A DNA stretch of 26,769 bases from Desulfovibrio sp. UBA6121 (GCA_002422505.1 DIVX01000062.1:1-26769); one strand, 5' to 3'; numbered from the stretch's first letter, positions 1 to 8,272 are shown. Made by a program: numbers and translations. The notes: generated by a model not told the origin, from the letters alone.

Positions 1-1404
1 GCCGTCCTTGCCGATGCGCCCGCCGCTCATGACGATGACGTCGCCCGGCTTGGCGCATTTCTCGTGGCTCAGGCGTCCGGCCACGCGGGTGGGCATGGTG
101 CCCACGGTGCCGCAATACACCAGCGGCTTGCCCAGGTAGCGCTCGTCGAACACGATGGCCCCGTTGACCGTGGGGATGCCGCTCTTGTTGCCGCCATGCT
201 CCACGCCCTCGCGCACGCCCTCAAGCACGCGGCGCGGGTGCAGCAGGCGCGGGGGCAGCTCGCCCTCATAAAACGGGGAGGCGAAGCAGAACACATCGGT
301 GTTGCACAAAAGGTTGGCCCCCAGGCCCGTGCCCATGGGGTCGCGGTTGACGCCCACGATGCCCGTGAGCGCTCCGCCGTAGGGGTCGAGCGCAGAGGGC
401 GAGTTGTGCGTCTCCACCTTGATGCAGACGTTCAGCTTCTCGTTGAAGCGGATGACGCCCGCGTTGTCCTTGAACACGGACAGGCAGAAGTCCTGGTCGC
501 CCTTGGCCTGGCGAATGGCCTGGGTGCTGCCCTTGATGCAGGTCTTGTACAGGCTGTCGATGCTCCTGCGGCTGCCCTTGTCGGCGTCCTCATACTCTAT
601 CTTGGCGGTGAAGATCTTGTGCTTGCAGTGCTCGCTCCAGGTTTGGGCCAGCACTTCCACTTCCGCGTCGGTGGGGTTTTCCACCTGGGCCGGGGCGAGG
701 CCGACGGCCTTGCGCGCGGCGCGCACCGCCGGGTCCCTGTAATAGGCCACAATGGTCTTCATCTCCCCCAGGGAAAGGGCCAGGGTGTTGGCCCGGCTGA
801 AAGCCGCTAGCTCCTCGTCGCTCATGCTGGTCAGGGGCACCACGGCAACGTCGTCGCTGGCCTGGCCGGTAACGCGGGCCGCCTTGGCCGCAAAGCCGGG
901 CTCCGCCGCCCACTGCGCCGCGCTCTTGAGTTCAAAGCGCTGGATCAGCTCGTTGGCCAGCAGATCGCGCGCAATGTGCAGGGCGGTCTTCTCGTCCAGC
1001 TGTGCGCCGGGCGCGCCCTTGAGCAGGTACTGCACGCTGGTGTAGACGCTGATGCTCTTGGCCGCAGCGCCGGAAAGGCCCAGCACCAGCAGGATGGTCT
1101 CCCGCGCGGTCTTGGCCTCGTTGTCGGTCACGCCGGGGCGAAAGCCCACCTCAAGCACGCAGTCGAAGTCCTGAGCCTTAGCCAGGGGCGAAAGCGACAC
1201 CTCGTGCAGCACGGGGTCGTGCAGGGCTCCGGCGTCGATGACGGCCTTGGCCTGGGCCTGATCCAGGCCCTCCACCGTGTACACGCGCACAATGCCCACC
1301 CGCGAGAGGTCGAGCCCCAGCTCGTTCTTGATCTTGCGCGCAACGCGCTCGCCAACCACATCGCGCACCTGGGGTTTCAGGCCCAACTCAAAGCGCAAAA
1401 GCAT
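1..1404 (-). CDS. purL: Phosphoribosylformylglycinamidine synthase, PurS-fused long form (partial, C-terminus missing)
   Basis: This cytoplasmic enzyme makes FGAM from FGAR, ATP and glutamine, the fourth step of de novo purine synthesis. Only the N-terminal 468 residues are here; the gene runs off the left edge. Residues 1-130 look like two PurS-type halves (MLLRFELGLKPQ.. and ..CVLEVGFRPGVTDNEA). The AIR-synthase-like core follows, with the catalytic-region motif WSEHCKHKIF near residue 256 and the nucleotide-binding stretch VETHNSPSALDPYGG near residue 330. The ATG at 1404 is chosen because GAAGGAG lies 8 bases upstream. It lies 67 bp downstream of the HDOD gene on the same strand, so read-through is possible. 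The long form lacking a separate purS gene is, as far as I recall, usual in this bacterial group; I did not verify that. The family call is firm; the full domain order cannot be seen. Confidence 0.93.
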   Translation of the reverse strand, partial: MLLRFELGLKPQVRDVVGERVARKIKNELGLDLSRVGIVRVYTVEGLDQAQAKAVIDAGALHDPVLHEVSLSPLAKAQDFDCVLEVGFRPGVTDNEAKTARETILLVLGLSGAAAKSISVYTSVQYLLKGAPGAQLDEKTALHIARDLLANELIQRFELKSAAQWAAEPGFAAKAARVTGQASDDVAVVPLTSMSDEELAAFSRANTLALSLGEMKTIVAYYRDPAVRAARKAVGLAPAQVENPTDAEVEVLAQTWSEHCKHKIFTAKIEYEDADKGSRRSIDSLYKTCIKGSTQAIRQAKGDQDFCLSVFKDNAGVIRFNEKLNVCIKVETHNSPSALDPYGGALTGIVGVNRDPMGTGLGANLLCNTDVFCFASPFYEGELPPRLLHPRRVLEGVREGVEHGGNKSGIPTVNGAIVFDERYLGKPLVYCGTVGTMPTRVAGRLSHEKCAKPGDVIVMSGGRIGKDG

Positions 1405-1471
1405 ACGGAAGTCTCCTTCAGAAGCCAGATTCCTGGCCGTTTCTAGCGTGTTTGAACGCAAAAAGTCTTGT

Positions 1472-3535
1472 TCAGTCCCCGGAAGTCTTGGCCGCCTGTT
1501 TGAGCTGGGCCTCCAGGCGGCGCAGCTGCGTCACGTCGCGCCCCAGCACCAGGCACTCCGGCCCGGATTTCGCGCCCGCGCCGCCAAAAGGCGCAAAGGT
1601 CAGCTCCAGGCGCAGCTCCGCCCCGCCGAGGGTGCGCAGCAGGGCCTCCGCATGGGCTTGGTCCTCCGCGCTCAAAAGCGCTGGCCGCCACTGCCCGGCG
1701 CTGGCCGCCACCGGGGCGAAGACCTGGAAGAACTCCCGGCCCGCAAGCCCCAGCTCCGGGCGGGAGCAGAACCCGATGACGCCATCGGCCACCACCAGGG
1801 CCAGTTCGTGCATGGAGCCCAGGAGCAGCTCCAGAAAGCCCTTGCGCCGCAGGGCCTGCACCTGGGGTTCGCGCAGGGCGCGCAAATCGTCAAGCAGGGC
1901 CAGGATGCCGCCATCCCCGGCGCGGTGGGCCGAGAGATACAGCGCCCCGCCGCGCGGCAGGCCATTCTCGTCCCGGTCGGTGGAAAAGTCGAGCGCCCCG
2001 AAGCGTTCGCGCCCGGCCTCGTCCACAAAGGCGGCAAAGGCCGCCCCGGTTTCGCCAACGGGTGCGCCGGAAGCCCCGCCGGGCAACAGCTCCGCCAGGG
2101 CGCGCCCCTTGGCCGGGGCCTGCACATGCAGCAGTTCGTCCAGCCGGGCATTGGACTCCAGCACGCGGCCCCGGGCATCCAGCCGGGCGAGGCCGACGGG
2201 GAACGCGTCGAGGGCCAGGCCCTTCTCGTGCAGCACAATTTGCCGGGCGCTGTAATGCTCAAAGCCCTGGCCGAAAAATCGCAGGTACAACGTCAGGTTA
2301 TCCTGCTCCTGCTTGGGCAGGTTGGCCTCGCCCAGGCGCAGCTCGCCCAGGCGCCTGCCGGAGGAAATGATCTCCAAGCCCTGGGACCGCACGCGCCAGG
2401 GAATGTCCCCGGCTTCGTGCACGCCCTCCCCGCCCTCCAGGCGGCCCTGGGGCGTAAGGTGGAACACGCGGTAGCCCGCGCCCTGCGGCGTTCGCAGGGC
2501 CACGTCCCAGCTCTTCACGTCCCAGTTGAGCTTGATGTGCTTGCCCAGCACCCGCGCCACGGAGGACAATCCGCCCTCGGCGGTCAGCAGGTCCATGCTG
2601 AGGAAACAGTACCCCTGCATGAGCTTGACCGAGTGGCGGTAGTAGGAGCGGTTTTCTTCGCCCTCGGCAATGCCCAGGGAGGCCAGCATGGAGCGGAACT
2701 TGCCCAGGCACTCCGCGCGCAGGGCGTCCACCTCGCGCTCGGAAATGCCCAGCACCGTGCGCAAAAGACCTTCGAACTGCACCACGCCAAAGGGGCCGCT
2801 GGCGTGGCCCAGCTCCATTTCCGCCCACTGTGTGGCCAGGGTGACGGCCTGCGACAGGGGCGGCTGGTCGGAAAGGGAATCCAACGCATGGTGGAAGCGC
2901 ACGCTCTCGCACATTTCCGCCGGAATGCCCCAGCGCACCAGCAGCATTTGCGAAAGCGCGCCATGGTGCATGCCCCAGGCCTCGGCCTCACGCGCAAGCT
3001 GCCCCCGGCCCAGCACGGTTATGCGGTCACGCTGGTCAGGGTCGGGCAAAAGCTCCCTGGCCGCGCAGCGCAAAAACAGCAGCGACACGTCCTTGAGCAG
3101 GCAGCACAGGTAGGCGTGGTCGGCCTGCTGCGGGCACAGCTTGGCCGCCAGCAGCTCTGCGGCGATGCACGACCAGACGATGAGCCGCCAGTCGGGGTAG
3201 AAATCGTAGTGGCATTCGGGAAAGCCACGCTCCAGGTCCTTGTGCAGGGTCATGGAGACGGCAACCTTGAGAATCTCGCGGCTGCCCAGCACCAGAGCGG
3301 CGCGGTTCAGGTCCGTCACCTTCTGGGGCAGGCTGTAGAAGGCGGAATTGACTAGGCCCAGCACTGTGGTGGCCAGGGCCGGGTCCAGGCGGATGGTCTC
3401 GCCCATGACCGCAAAGTCCGGCTCCGGCTTGATGGCCTCCTGCATGAGCCGGAGCATGACCGGCGACAGGGAGATCCTTTGAAGCAGGTGCGGCGAATTA
3501 AGCAGCAGATTCCCGGCCATCGGTCCCCCGGTCAC
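1472..3535 (-). CDS. HDOD domain protein with two PAS-like regions
   Basis: A signalling protein of 687 residues. An HDOD domain fills about residues 15-230 (ISLSPVMLRLMQE, LDPALATTVLGLVNSAFY, VTDLNRAALVLGSREIL are typical). Two PAS-like segments follow, about 440-560 (AFPVGLARLDARGRVLESNARLDEL) and 575-680 (VVADGVIGFCSRPELGLAGREFF.. ending LGRDVTQLRRLEAQLKQ). The last segment reads like the PAS exit helix that normally leads into a histidine kinase, but the protein stops there. The start shown is a GTG at 3535 that overlaps the TGA of the prenyl synthase gene (GTGA). An ATG at 3520, with GGGGGA a few bases upstream, is an equally good start and would give 682 residues. HDOD proteins are generally non-catalytic relatives of HD hydrolases used in signalling; the ligand here is unknown. 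Confidence 0.85.
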   Translation of the reverse strand: MTGGPMAGNLLLNSPHLLQRISLSPVMLRLMQEAIKPEPDFAVMGETIRLDPALATTVLGLVNSAFYSLPQKVTDLNRAALVLGSREILKVAVSMTLHKDLERGFPECHYDFYPDWRLIVWSCIAAELLAAKLCPQQADHAYLCCLLKDVSLLFLRCAARELLPDPDQRDRITVLGRGQLAREAEAWGMHHGALSQMLLVRWGIPAEMCESVRFHHALDSLSDQPPLSQAVTLATQWAEMELGHASGPFGVVQFEGLLRTVLGISEREVDALRAECLGKFRSMLASLGIAEGEENRSYYRHSVKLMQGYCFLSMDLLTAEGGLSSVARVLGKHIKLNWDVKSWDVALRTPQGAGYRVFHLTPQGRLEGGEGVHEAGDIPWRVRSQGLEIISSGRRLGELRLGEANLPKQEQDNLTLYLRFFGQGFEHYSARQIVLHEKGLALDAFPVGLARLDARGRVLESNARLDELLHVQAPAKGRALAELLPGGASGAPVGETGAAFAAFVDEAGRERFGALDFSTDRDENGLPRGGALYLSAHRAGDGGILALLDDLRALREPQVQALRRKGFLELLLGSMHELALVVADGVIGFCSRPELGLAGREFFQVFAPVAASAGQWRPALLSAEDQAHAEALLRTLGGAELRLELTFAPFGGAGAKSGPECLVLGRDVTQLRRLEAQLKQAAKTSGD

Positions 3536-4500
3536 TTGCGTCTGGTAAGGACGTACTCCGCCGCCTGGGCCAGAACGGTGCGCTCCGGTCCGGCGGGCAG
3601 CGCGTCCAGCTGGCTCAGGGCGGCGTCGATGTAGCCGCGTGCGGCCTGGCGGGTCTGCTCGGCCAAGCCTTTTTCACGAATGGCTACAACTATGCGCGCG
3701 GCCTCGGCCTCGGTTAACCGCTTTTCCCGCAGGGCGGCCAGCAGCGCCTTGGCGTCGGCCTCCGGCAGGGATTCCAGGTACAAAATGAGCGGCAGGGTCA
3801 TTTTGCCCTCGCGCAGGTCGCCCCCGGCGGGCTTGCCCATCTCGCTCTCGGAAATGGTATAGTCCAGGGCGTCGTCCACCAGTTGGAAGGCAATGCCCAG
3901 GCTCAGGCCGAACTCCCCGGCCACATCCTCCACGGCGCGGTCGCGGCTGGCCAAGGCTGCCCCGCAGCGGCAGGAGGTCTCAATCAGCCGGGCGGTTTTG
4001 CCGATGATGATGTCCAGATAGGTCTGCCGGTCCACCGTGGGCCGCATGGTGTGCGCCAGCTCCAGAATCTCGCCCTCGGCGGTGGCCATTATGCCGCGCG
4101 CCAAAAGCGCGTTCAGCCTCGGCAGGTCGTAGTCCGCCCCCAGCTTGTTGGCCAGGGCGAGGAGCACATCGCCCGCAAGGATGGTTTCCGTAATGCCGAA
4201 GGCCACATGGGCGCTGGTCTGGCCCCGGCGCGTCTGGGCCTGGTCCAGCACGTCGTCGTGCAGCAGCGTGGCCGTGTGCAGCATTTCAAGCGCGCAGGCC
4301 ATGGGCAGCGGGTCGCCCCCTGTATGGCCCAGGGCGCGCGCGCACAAAAGCGTCAGCATGGGGCGGATGCGCTTGCCGCCGGAAAGCAGCACATGGCGCG
4401 CCACCTCGCGCACCAGTCCGTCGAGCTTGTCCGCCTCGGCGGCGAGGAAGGCGTTGATGCCGGGTATTTCCCGGGCGAAATAGGCGCGCAGTTCGTTCAT
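3532..4500 (-). CDS. Polyprenyl diphosphate synthase (IspB/HepT type)
   Basis: A trans-isoprenyl diphosphate synthase of 322 residues that builds the side chain of menaquinone by adding isopentenyl diphosphate units to an allylic primer. Both aspartate-rich motifs are present: HDDVLDQAQTRRG (Asp82, Asp83, Asp86) and QLVDDALDYT (Asp209, Asp210, Asp213). GGKRIRP at 41-47 is the usual substrate-binding stretch. Residue 77, five before the first Asp motif, is Ala; a small residue there usually goes with long chains rather than farnesyl or geranylgeranyl products, fitting a quinone tail. The exact chain length cannot be read. It is 52 bp downstream of mqnB and overlaps the start of the HDOD gene, so the three are probably one transcript. 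The ribosome site before ATG 4500 is weak (GTGGAAAC). Confidence 0.92.
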   Translation of the reverse strand: MNELRAYFAREIPGINAFLAAEADKLDGLVREVARHVLLSGGKRIRPMLTLLCARALGHTGGDPLPMACALEMLHTATLLHDDVLDQAQTRRGQTSAHVAFGITETILAGDVLLALANKLGADYDLPRLNALLARGIMATAEGEILELAHTMRPTVDRQTYLDIIIGKTARLIETSCRCGAALASRDRAVEDVAGEFGLSLGIAFQLVDDALDYTISESEMGKPAGGDLREGKMTLPLILYLESLPEADAKALLAALREKRLTEAEAARIVVAIREKGLAEQTRQAARGYIDAALSQLDALPAGPERTVLAQAAEYVLTRRK

Positions 4501-4552
4501 GCCGTTTCCACGTCCGCTGGTTGAAGGATGAAAGCGTTTGGCCGAGCCCCGC

Positions 4553-5269
4553 CTAGGGGGCGAAAATTTGTTGCGCGGCCTGGCCCAGGGCCGTTAGCGC
4601 CCCTGGCAGGTCCCAGCCTTGCGGCGGGCGCGCGCCCACGGCATTGGACACTGCGCGCAGCTCCGCAAAGGGCAGCTCGGCAAGCCGCGCCGCGTAGGCC
4701 AGGGCGAAGCCTTCCATGTTCTCCAGCCCGGCGCCGAAGCGGGCGCTAAGCTCCTTGGCGCGGGGCGCATCCGCCGTAACGCCGCTGACGGTGAGGCTTG
4801 CCGCGCACGCCAAGCCCGCGCGGCCACAGCCTGGGCCGTTCAGCCCCAGGCGCGCCAGCTCCGCCGGGGCGTTCCAGTCCAGGCGCTCAAAAACAGCGCC
4901 GGGGACGGCAGCCTTGCCCGCATCAAGAGAAAAGCCCAGGCCGCGCGCATCGGCCGCGCACTGGCCGGAAAACAGCAGGCCGTACTCCGGCCAAATCTCC
5001 GCCTCCACCAGGCGCACGGCCCCCAGGGGGTGCGCGCCAAGGTCGAAACTGCCCGCCACGCCCAGGTTCAGCACGCCTGCGGGCGCGTGGCGCTCCAGCG
5101 CCCGGCCCAGGGCCAGGGCGGCGTTTATGACGCCGATGCCCGTGACCAGGGCCAGCACGGGCCGCCCGAAGGCCGAGGCCTCAAAAACCTGCCCCTGCGG
5201 GGCCGCCGTGGAACACTTCAGGGCGGCGCAAAGCTCCAGCCCGGTGGCGGCGGCGACCAGCACAGGCAT
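4553..5269 (-). CDS. mqnB: Futalosine hydrolase
   Basis: This 238-residue cytoplasmic enzyme cleaves futalosine to dehypoxanthine futalosine and hypoxanthine in the futalosine route to menaquinone. It belongs to the nucleoside phosphorylase/MTA-SAH nucleosidase fold: VTGIGVINAALALG near residue 42, NLGVAGSF near 67, an ENMEGFALAYAA stretch near 184 (the Met-Glu pair that binds the ribose in this fold) and AVSNAVGARPPQGWDL near 205, the last typical of MqnB. The gene starts 8 bp after the stop of the nucleotide-sugar dehydrogenase, with AAGGCG just ahead of ATG 5269. The prenyl synthase follows and ubiE lies nearby, which supports a menaquinone role. A general MTA/SAH nucleosidase is the alternative, but the C-terminal motif and context favour MqnB. 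Confidence 0.9.
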   Translation of the reverse strand: MPVLVAAATGLELCAALKCSTAAPQGQVFEASAFGRPVLALVTGIGVINAALALGRALERHAPAGVLNLGVAGSFDLGAHPLGAVRLVEAEIWPEYGLLFSGQCAADARGLGFSLDAGKAAVPGAVFERLDWNAPAELARLGLNGPGCGRAGLACAASLTVSGVTADAPRAKELSARFGAGLENMEGFALAYAARLAELPFAELRAVSNAVGARPPQGWDLPGALTALGQAAQQIFAP

Positions 5270-5277
5270 GGCGCGCC

Positions 5278-6600
5278 TTACAGCCGCCAGAGCCGGAAGC
5301 CCGCAGCCTCGGCGCTCGCGGGGTCGAAATGTCCCTTCACATCAAGCAGCAGCGGCGCAGAGCCCTTGCGGAACCAGCCGCGCAGCTGGTCGAAGCCAAG
5401 CCCGGCATACTCCTTGTGGGCCACGGCCAGCACCAGGGCGTCCAGCTCGCGCAGGCTCTCCAGGGGGGAAAGCCCGATGCCGTACTCGTGGCGCGCCTCT
5501 TCGACGTCGGCCATGGGGTCGGTGGTCAAAACCTCAATGCCGTACTCCTCAAGCTCGCGCACCACGTCGATGACCTTGGTGTTGCGCAGGTCGGGCACGT
5601 TCTCTTTGAAGGTGAAGCCAAGCACGCCCACGCGCGCGCCCTTGACCTTCACGTCGCCCGCGATGAGCTTCTTCACGCAGGTCTCGGCAACGAACTTGCC
5701 CATGCCGTCGTTGATGGAGCGCCCGGCCAGGATGACCTGGGGCGAAAAGCCCAGGGCCTGGGCCTTGAAGGTAAGGTAATAGGGGTCCACGCCGATGCAG
5801 TGGCCGCCCACCAGGCCGGGGCGGAAGGGCAGGAAGTTCCATTTGGTCCCGGCGGCCTCAAGCACCTCCAGGGTGTCGATGCCCATGCGGTCGAAAATCA
5901 CGGCCAGCTCGTTCATCAGGGCGATGTTGAGGTCGCGCTGGGTATTCTCGATGACCTTTGCGGCCTCGGCCACCTTGATGCACGAGGCCCGGTAGGTGCC
6001 CGCCTTGACCACCGCGCCGTAAAGCCCGGAAAGCAGCTCGGCCGTGGGCTCGTCCTGCCCGGCCACCACCTTCACTATGGTCTCCAGGGTGTGGGCGCGG
6101 TCGCCGGGGTTGATGCGCTCCGGCGAGTAGCCCACGTAGAAGCCCTGGCCGCATTTGAGGCCGGAGGTTTCCTCCAAAAGCGGCACGCAGACTTCCTCGG
6201 TAAGGCCGGGGTAGACGGTGGATTCGTACACCACCACCGCGCCGGGGGCGAGGTTGGCCCCAACCGTGCGCGTGGCCCCGATGACCGGCTTGAGGTCCGG
6301 GGCGCGGTGCTCGTCTATGGGCGTGGGCACGGCCACAATGATCACAGCCGCGTCCTTCAGGCGCGCGGGATCGCAGGTGTAGGCCACCGTGGCGCTTTTG
6401 AGGTCTGCGGGCAGCACCTCGCCGGTGCGTTCGACGCCGCTGGCCAGCTCGTCCACGCGCTTGCGCGAAATATCAAACCCAATGACGGGAAAATGCCGGG
6501 ACAAAGCCACGGCAAGAGGCAGGCCCACGTAACCCAGGCCGACAACGGCAACGCTGGCGCGCCCGGCGCGCAGATCCTCAAGACTCGTTTTCAACGCCAT
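5278..6600 (-). CDS. Nucleotide sugar dehydrogenase (UDP-HexNAc C6 dehydrogenase, TviB/WbpA family)
   Basis: A 440-residue NAD-dependent enzyme that oxidises C6 of a UDP-N-acetylhexosamine to the uronic acid for surface polysaccharide. The Rossmann motif VVGLGYVGLPLA is at 19-30, the central domain has YVGYSPERINPGD (155-166) and KVAEAAKVIENTQRDLNIALMNE (209-231), and the catalytic cysteine is Cys268 in GGHCIGVDPYYL. The C-terminal UDP-binding domain includes GFTFKENVPDLRNTK. GFDI at 41-44 and the general pattern fit TviB/WbpA better than UDP-glucose dehydrogenase, although substrate is inferred. ATG 6600 is preceded by AAAGGAAG. It is the first gene of a run into mqnB (8-bp gap). No other polysaccharide gene is next to it, so its link to the quinone genes is probably positional. 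Confidence 0.92.
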   Translation of the reverse strand: MALKTSLEDLRAGRASVAVVGLGYVGLPLAVALSRHFPVIGFDISRKRVDELASGVERTGEVLPADLKSATVAYTCDPARLKDAAVIIVAVPTPIDEHRAPDLKPVIGATRTVGANLAPGAVVVYESTVYPGLTEEVCVPLLEETSGLKCGQGFYVGYSPERINPGDRAHTLETIVKVVAGQDEPTAELLSGLYGAVVKAGTYRASCIKVAEAAKVIENTQRDLNIALMNELAVIFDRMGIDTLEVLEAAGTKWNFLPFRPGLVGGHCIGVDPYYLTFKAQALGFSPQVILAGRSINDGMGKFVAETCVKKLIAGDVKVKGARVGVLGFTFKENVPDLRNTKVIDVVRELEEYGIEVLTTDPMADVEEARHEYGIGLSPLESLRELDALVLAVAHKEYAGLGFDQLRGWFRKGSAPLLLDVKGHFDPASAEAAGFRLWRL

Positions 6601-6675
6601 GTCGCTTCCTTTCTCGTACCTTCACCAGGCTCCCGCCCGGTGGACAACCCGCGCCCGCGCGGATACAACGGGCGT

Positions 6676-6876
6676 ATGAACCTCGACTGGTCGCTCTTCT
6701 TCATCGCCCTTGGCCTGGCCTTCCTCATGGAGGGCCTGCCCTATTTTCTTCTGGCCGAGCGCATGCCCTCTGTGCTTTTGACCCTGGCCAGCCGCCCGCC
6801 CCGCGCCCTGCGCGTTCTGGGGCTCACGTCCATGATTCTGGGCGTGCTGCTGGTGGCCCTGGGCAGGTCGTTCTAG
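6676..6876 (+). CDS. DUF2065 family small membrane protein
   Basis: A 66-residue protein made almost entirely of two membrane helices, about residues 5-27 (WSLFFIALGLAFLMEGLPYF) and 45-63 (VLGLTSMILGVLLVALG). The MEGLPYFLLAE segment and the length match the DUF2065 (YjeT-like) family, whose function is unknown. It is divergent from the dehydrogenase gene (75 bp between starts) and its TAG ends 6 bp before the convergent stop of ubiE. The ribosome-binding site is poor (ACGGGCGT before ATG 6676), so expression may be low. The gene lies inside a much longer plus-strand open frame; the family match, rather than that frame, fixes its start. Confidence 0.83.
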   Translation: MNLDWSLFFIALGLAFLMEGLPYFLLAERMPSVLLTLASRPPRALRVLGLTSMILGVLLVALGRSF

Positions 6877-6882
6877 ACGGGC

Positions 6883-7755
6883 CTAGCGCCCTGATTCTTC
6901 CTCGTCGCCGGGCTCGGCATGCGGAGCCAGGCCGGGGTCCAGCGGCGTAAAGCAGCGCAGGGGCGGCTCGCCCAAAGGCGCTGCATCGCGCTCTTGGCGC
7001 TCCCTTTTGGGCTGCTCTGGGCCCATCTTTTCCGCCACATGCAGGTACACGATGCCCGATAGCATGGCAACGTGAAACACGCGCGCGTACCCGGCGTCCA
7101 TAAGCTCGCGCGAAAGCTGGCGCTCGTCCGGGAACTCGCGGATGGTCTCCGCCAGGTAGCGGTAGGCCGCGCGGTCGCCGGAGAACAGCCTGCCCACGCC
7201 GGGCAGCACCTTGTCCAGATAAAAATTGTACAGCCCGCCCCAAACCTTGCGCCTGCCGGTGCCGAACTCCAAAATGCAAAAGCGCCCGCCGGGCTTGAGG
7301 CAGCGCAGCACTTCCTTGTGGGCGGCCATACGCGGGCGGATGTTGCGGATGCCGAAGGCGATGGTGGCGGCGTCCATGGATTCGTCGGGCAGGGGCAGCA
7401 GGCGGCCATCGCCCTGGGCGGGCAGAATGCGCTCTTCCAGGCCGCCGGTGAGCTTGAGCTTGCCGCGCGCCAGCATGGGCAGGGTATAGTCCACCGCTGC
7501 CACGCGGATGTTTGGGTATTGGCGCAGAAGCGCCAGCGACACGTCCAGGGTGCCTGCGGCAAGGTCCAGCACCACGCCGCCGGGCTTGGGCAGGGCCACG
7601 CGGGCCAGCCGCCAGCGCCAGTAGATGTCGAGCCCGAGGCTCAGGGTGTGATTGAGAAAGTCGTACCAGCGGGCAATGCGGCCGAACATGGCCGCCACCT
7701 GCCTGCCGTGCAGTTGGTCGCGCTGGCTTTCTTCCTGCGTGGGGGAACGCTGCAT
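6883..7755 (-). CDS. ubiE: Demethylmenaquinone methyltransferase (UbiE/MenG)
   Basis: A 290-residue SAM-dependent methyltransferase that adds the ring methyl in the last step of menaquinone synthesis. Family signatures: VAAMFGRIARWYDFLNHTLSLGLDIYWR (20-47), SAM motif I VVLDLAAGTLDVS, the loop DAATIAFGIRNI typical of UbiE, LRCLKPGGRFCILEFG, and YRYLAETIREFPDERQL in the C-terminal half. The core ends near residue 245; a charged, proline-rich tail of about 40 residues follows that I cannot assign. Motif I has Leu where many relatives have a second Gly (GTLD rather than GTGD). ATG 7755 lies 3 bp after the stop of the small upstream gene, so the pair is almost certainly co-transcribed. With mqnB and the prenyl synthase nearby, a menaquinone role is secure. 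Confidence 0.93.
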   Translation of the reverse strand: MQRSPTQEESQRDQLHGRQVAAMFGRIARWYDFLNHTLSLGLDIYWRWRLARVALPKPGGVVLDLAAGTLDVSLALLRQYPNIRVAAVDYTLPMLARGKLKLTGGLEERILPAQGDGRLLPLPDESMDAATIAFGIRNIRPRMAAHKEVLRCLKPGGRFCILEFGTGRRKVWGGLYNFYLDKVLPGVGRLFSGDRAAYRYLAETIREFPDERQLSRELMDAGYARVFHVAMLSGIVYLHVAEKMGPEQPKRERQERDAAPLGEPPLRCFTPLDPGLAPHAEPGDEEESGR

Positions 7756-7758
7756 GGT

Positions 7759-7965
7759 CTAAACGCCCTTTCTCCCTTCGCTCTTGTCCTCGGTCTCTGC
7801 TGCCCCGTCGGCCGCGCCACGGCGACCGGAAACGGTGCCCAGCACCTCGCCGTAAATCTCGGAAAAATGCTCGGCGAAATTGGCCGGAGAAATGCGGCCC
7901 ACCTCAATGAATTTGACCACGATCTCTTTGGCCACCTGCAGGGCCTGCTTCTCCAGCGAATCCAT
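7759..7965 (-). CDS. Small conserved-looking protein upstream of ubiE, function unknown
   Basis: A 68-residue protein buried inside a much longer open frame. The start at ATG 7965 is chosen because AAAAGGGAGCGGGC precedes it directly and because it gives a compact helical protein: MDSLEKQALQVAKEIVVKF then IEVGRISPANFAEHFSEIYGEV, and a charged tail rich in Ala, Glu and Lys. It ends 3 bp before ubiE, so the two are one transcriptional unit. The pattern of a helix, a short turn with Pro and a second helix (FIEVGRISPANFAEHFSEIY) resembles the N-terminal helical part of MucR-like proteins, but no zinc finger is present, so this is only a faint likeness. It has no signal peptide or membrane helix. 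A role linked to UbiE is guessed only from position. Confidence 0.68.
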   Translation of the reverse strand: MDSLEKQALQVAKEIVVKFIEVGRISPANFAEHFSEIYGEVLGTVSGRRGAADGAAETEDKSEGRKGV

Positions 7966-8272
7966 GCCCGCTCCCTTTTCTCCGGGCGCTTGGCCCGGCT
8001 TGACTCTTTGAAAACCCGCCCGGTGGGAAATGGTCGTGACCGCACCACGCGGAAGACCCCGGGCGGGAAAGGGGAAGAAACCGGCAAGGCCCCTCCCCCC
8101 TTGTTTGGTGCAAACCCGTACCACGGCGCCCCCCCCTTCGTCGAGTGCGGCGAGGAAGCCGGGCGCGCAGGCAGGCATACGCCTACGCAGTTGCCTCACA
8201 GGCCAAGGCGCAGTATTGCAGCCGCACCAATGGCCGCTGCTGGCGGCCCGCGCCACAAGAAAGGAAAAAACC
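7966..8272. promoter_or_regulatory. Divergent intergenic region between the small gene/ubiE pair and the receiver/HD gene
   Basis: This 307-bp stretch holds no gene I can support and must carry both divergent promoters. The clearest structure is a 9-bp inverted repeat: CCCGCCCGG at 8015-8023 and CCGGGCGGG at 8059-8067, each flanked outward by AAA. A C-rich run follows at 8130-8140. No convincing -35/-10 or -24/-12 promoter could be picked out by eye. Plus-strand frames that cross the region have no ribosome site or family match. Confidence 0.45.

Noticed and set aside
1277..3355. Very long plus-strand open frame opposite the HDOD gene
   Set aside because: It is the shadow of the minus-strand HDOD-PAS gene: low-complexity Gln/Ala/Gly/His-rich translation, no ribosome site, no family likeness. 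Long open frames on both strands are common in GC-rich DNA.
5329..6675. Plus-strand open frame opposite the nucleotide sugar dehydrogenase
   Set aside because: His/Ala/Gly-rich shadow translation. Only its last 66 codons (6676-6876) look like a real protein, the DUF2065 gene.
6824..7279. Minus-strand frame overlapping ubiE and the DUF2065 gene
   Set aside because: Out-of-frame shadow of ubiE with Arg/Ala-rich sequence and no ribosome site.
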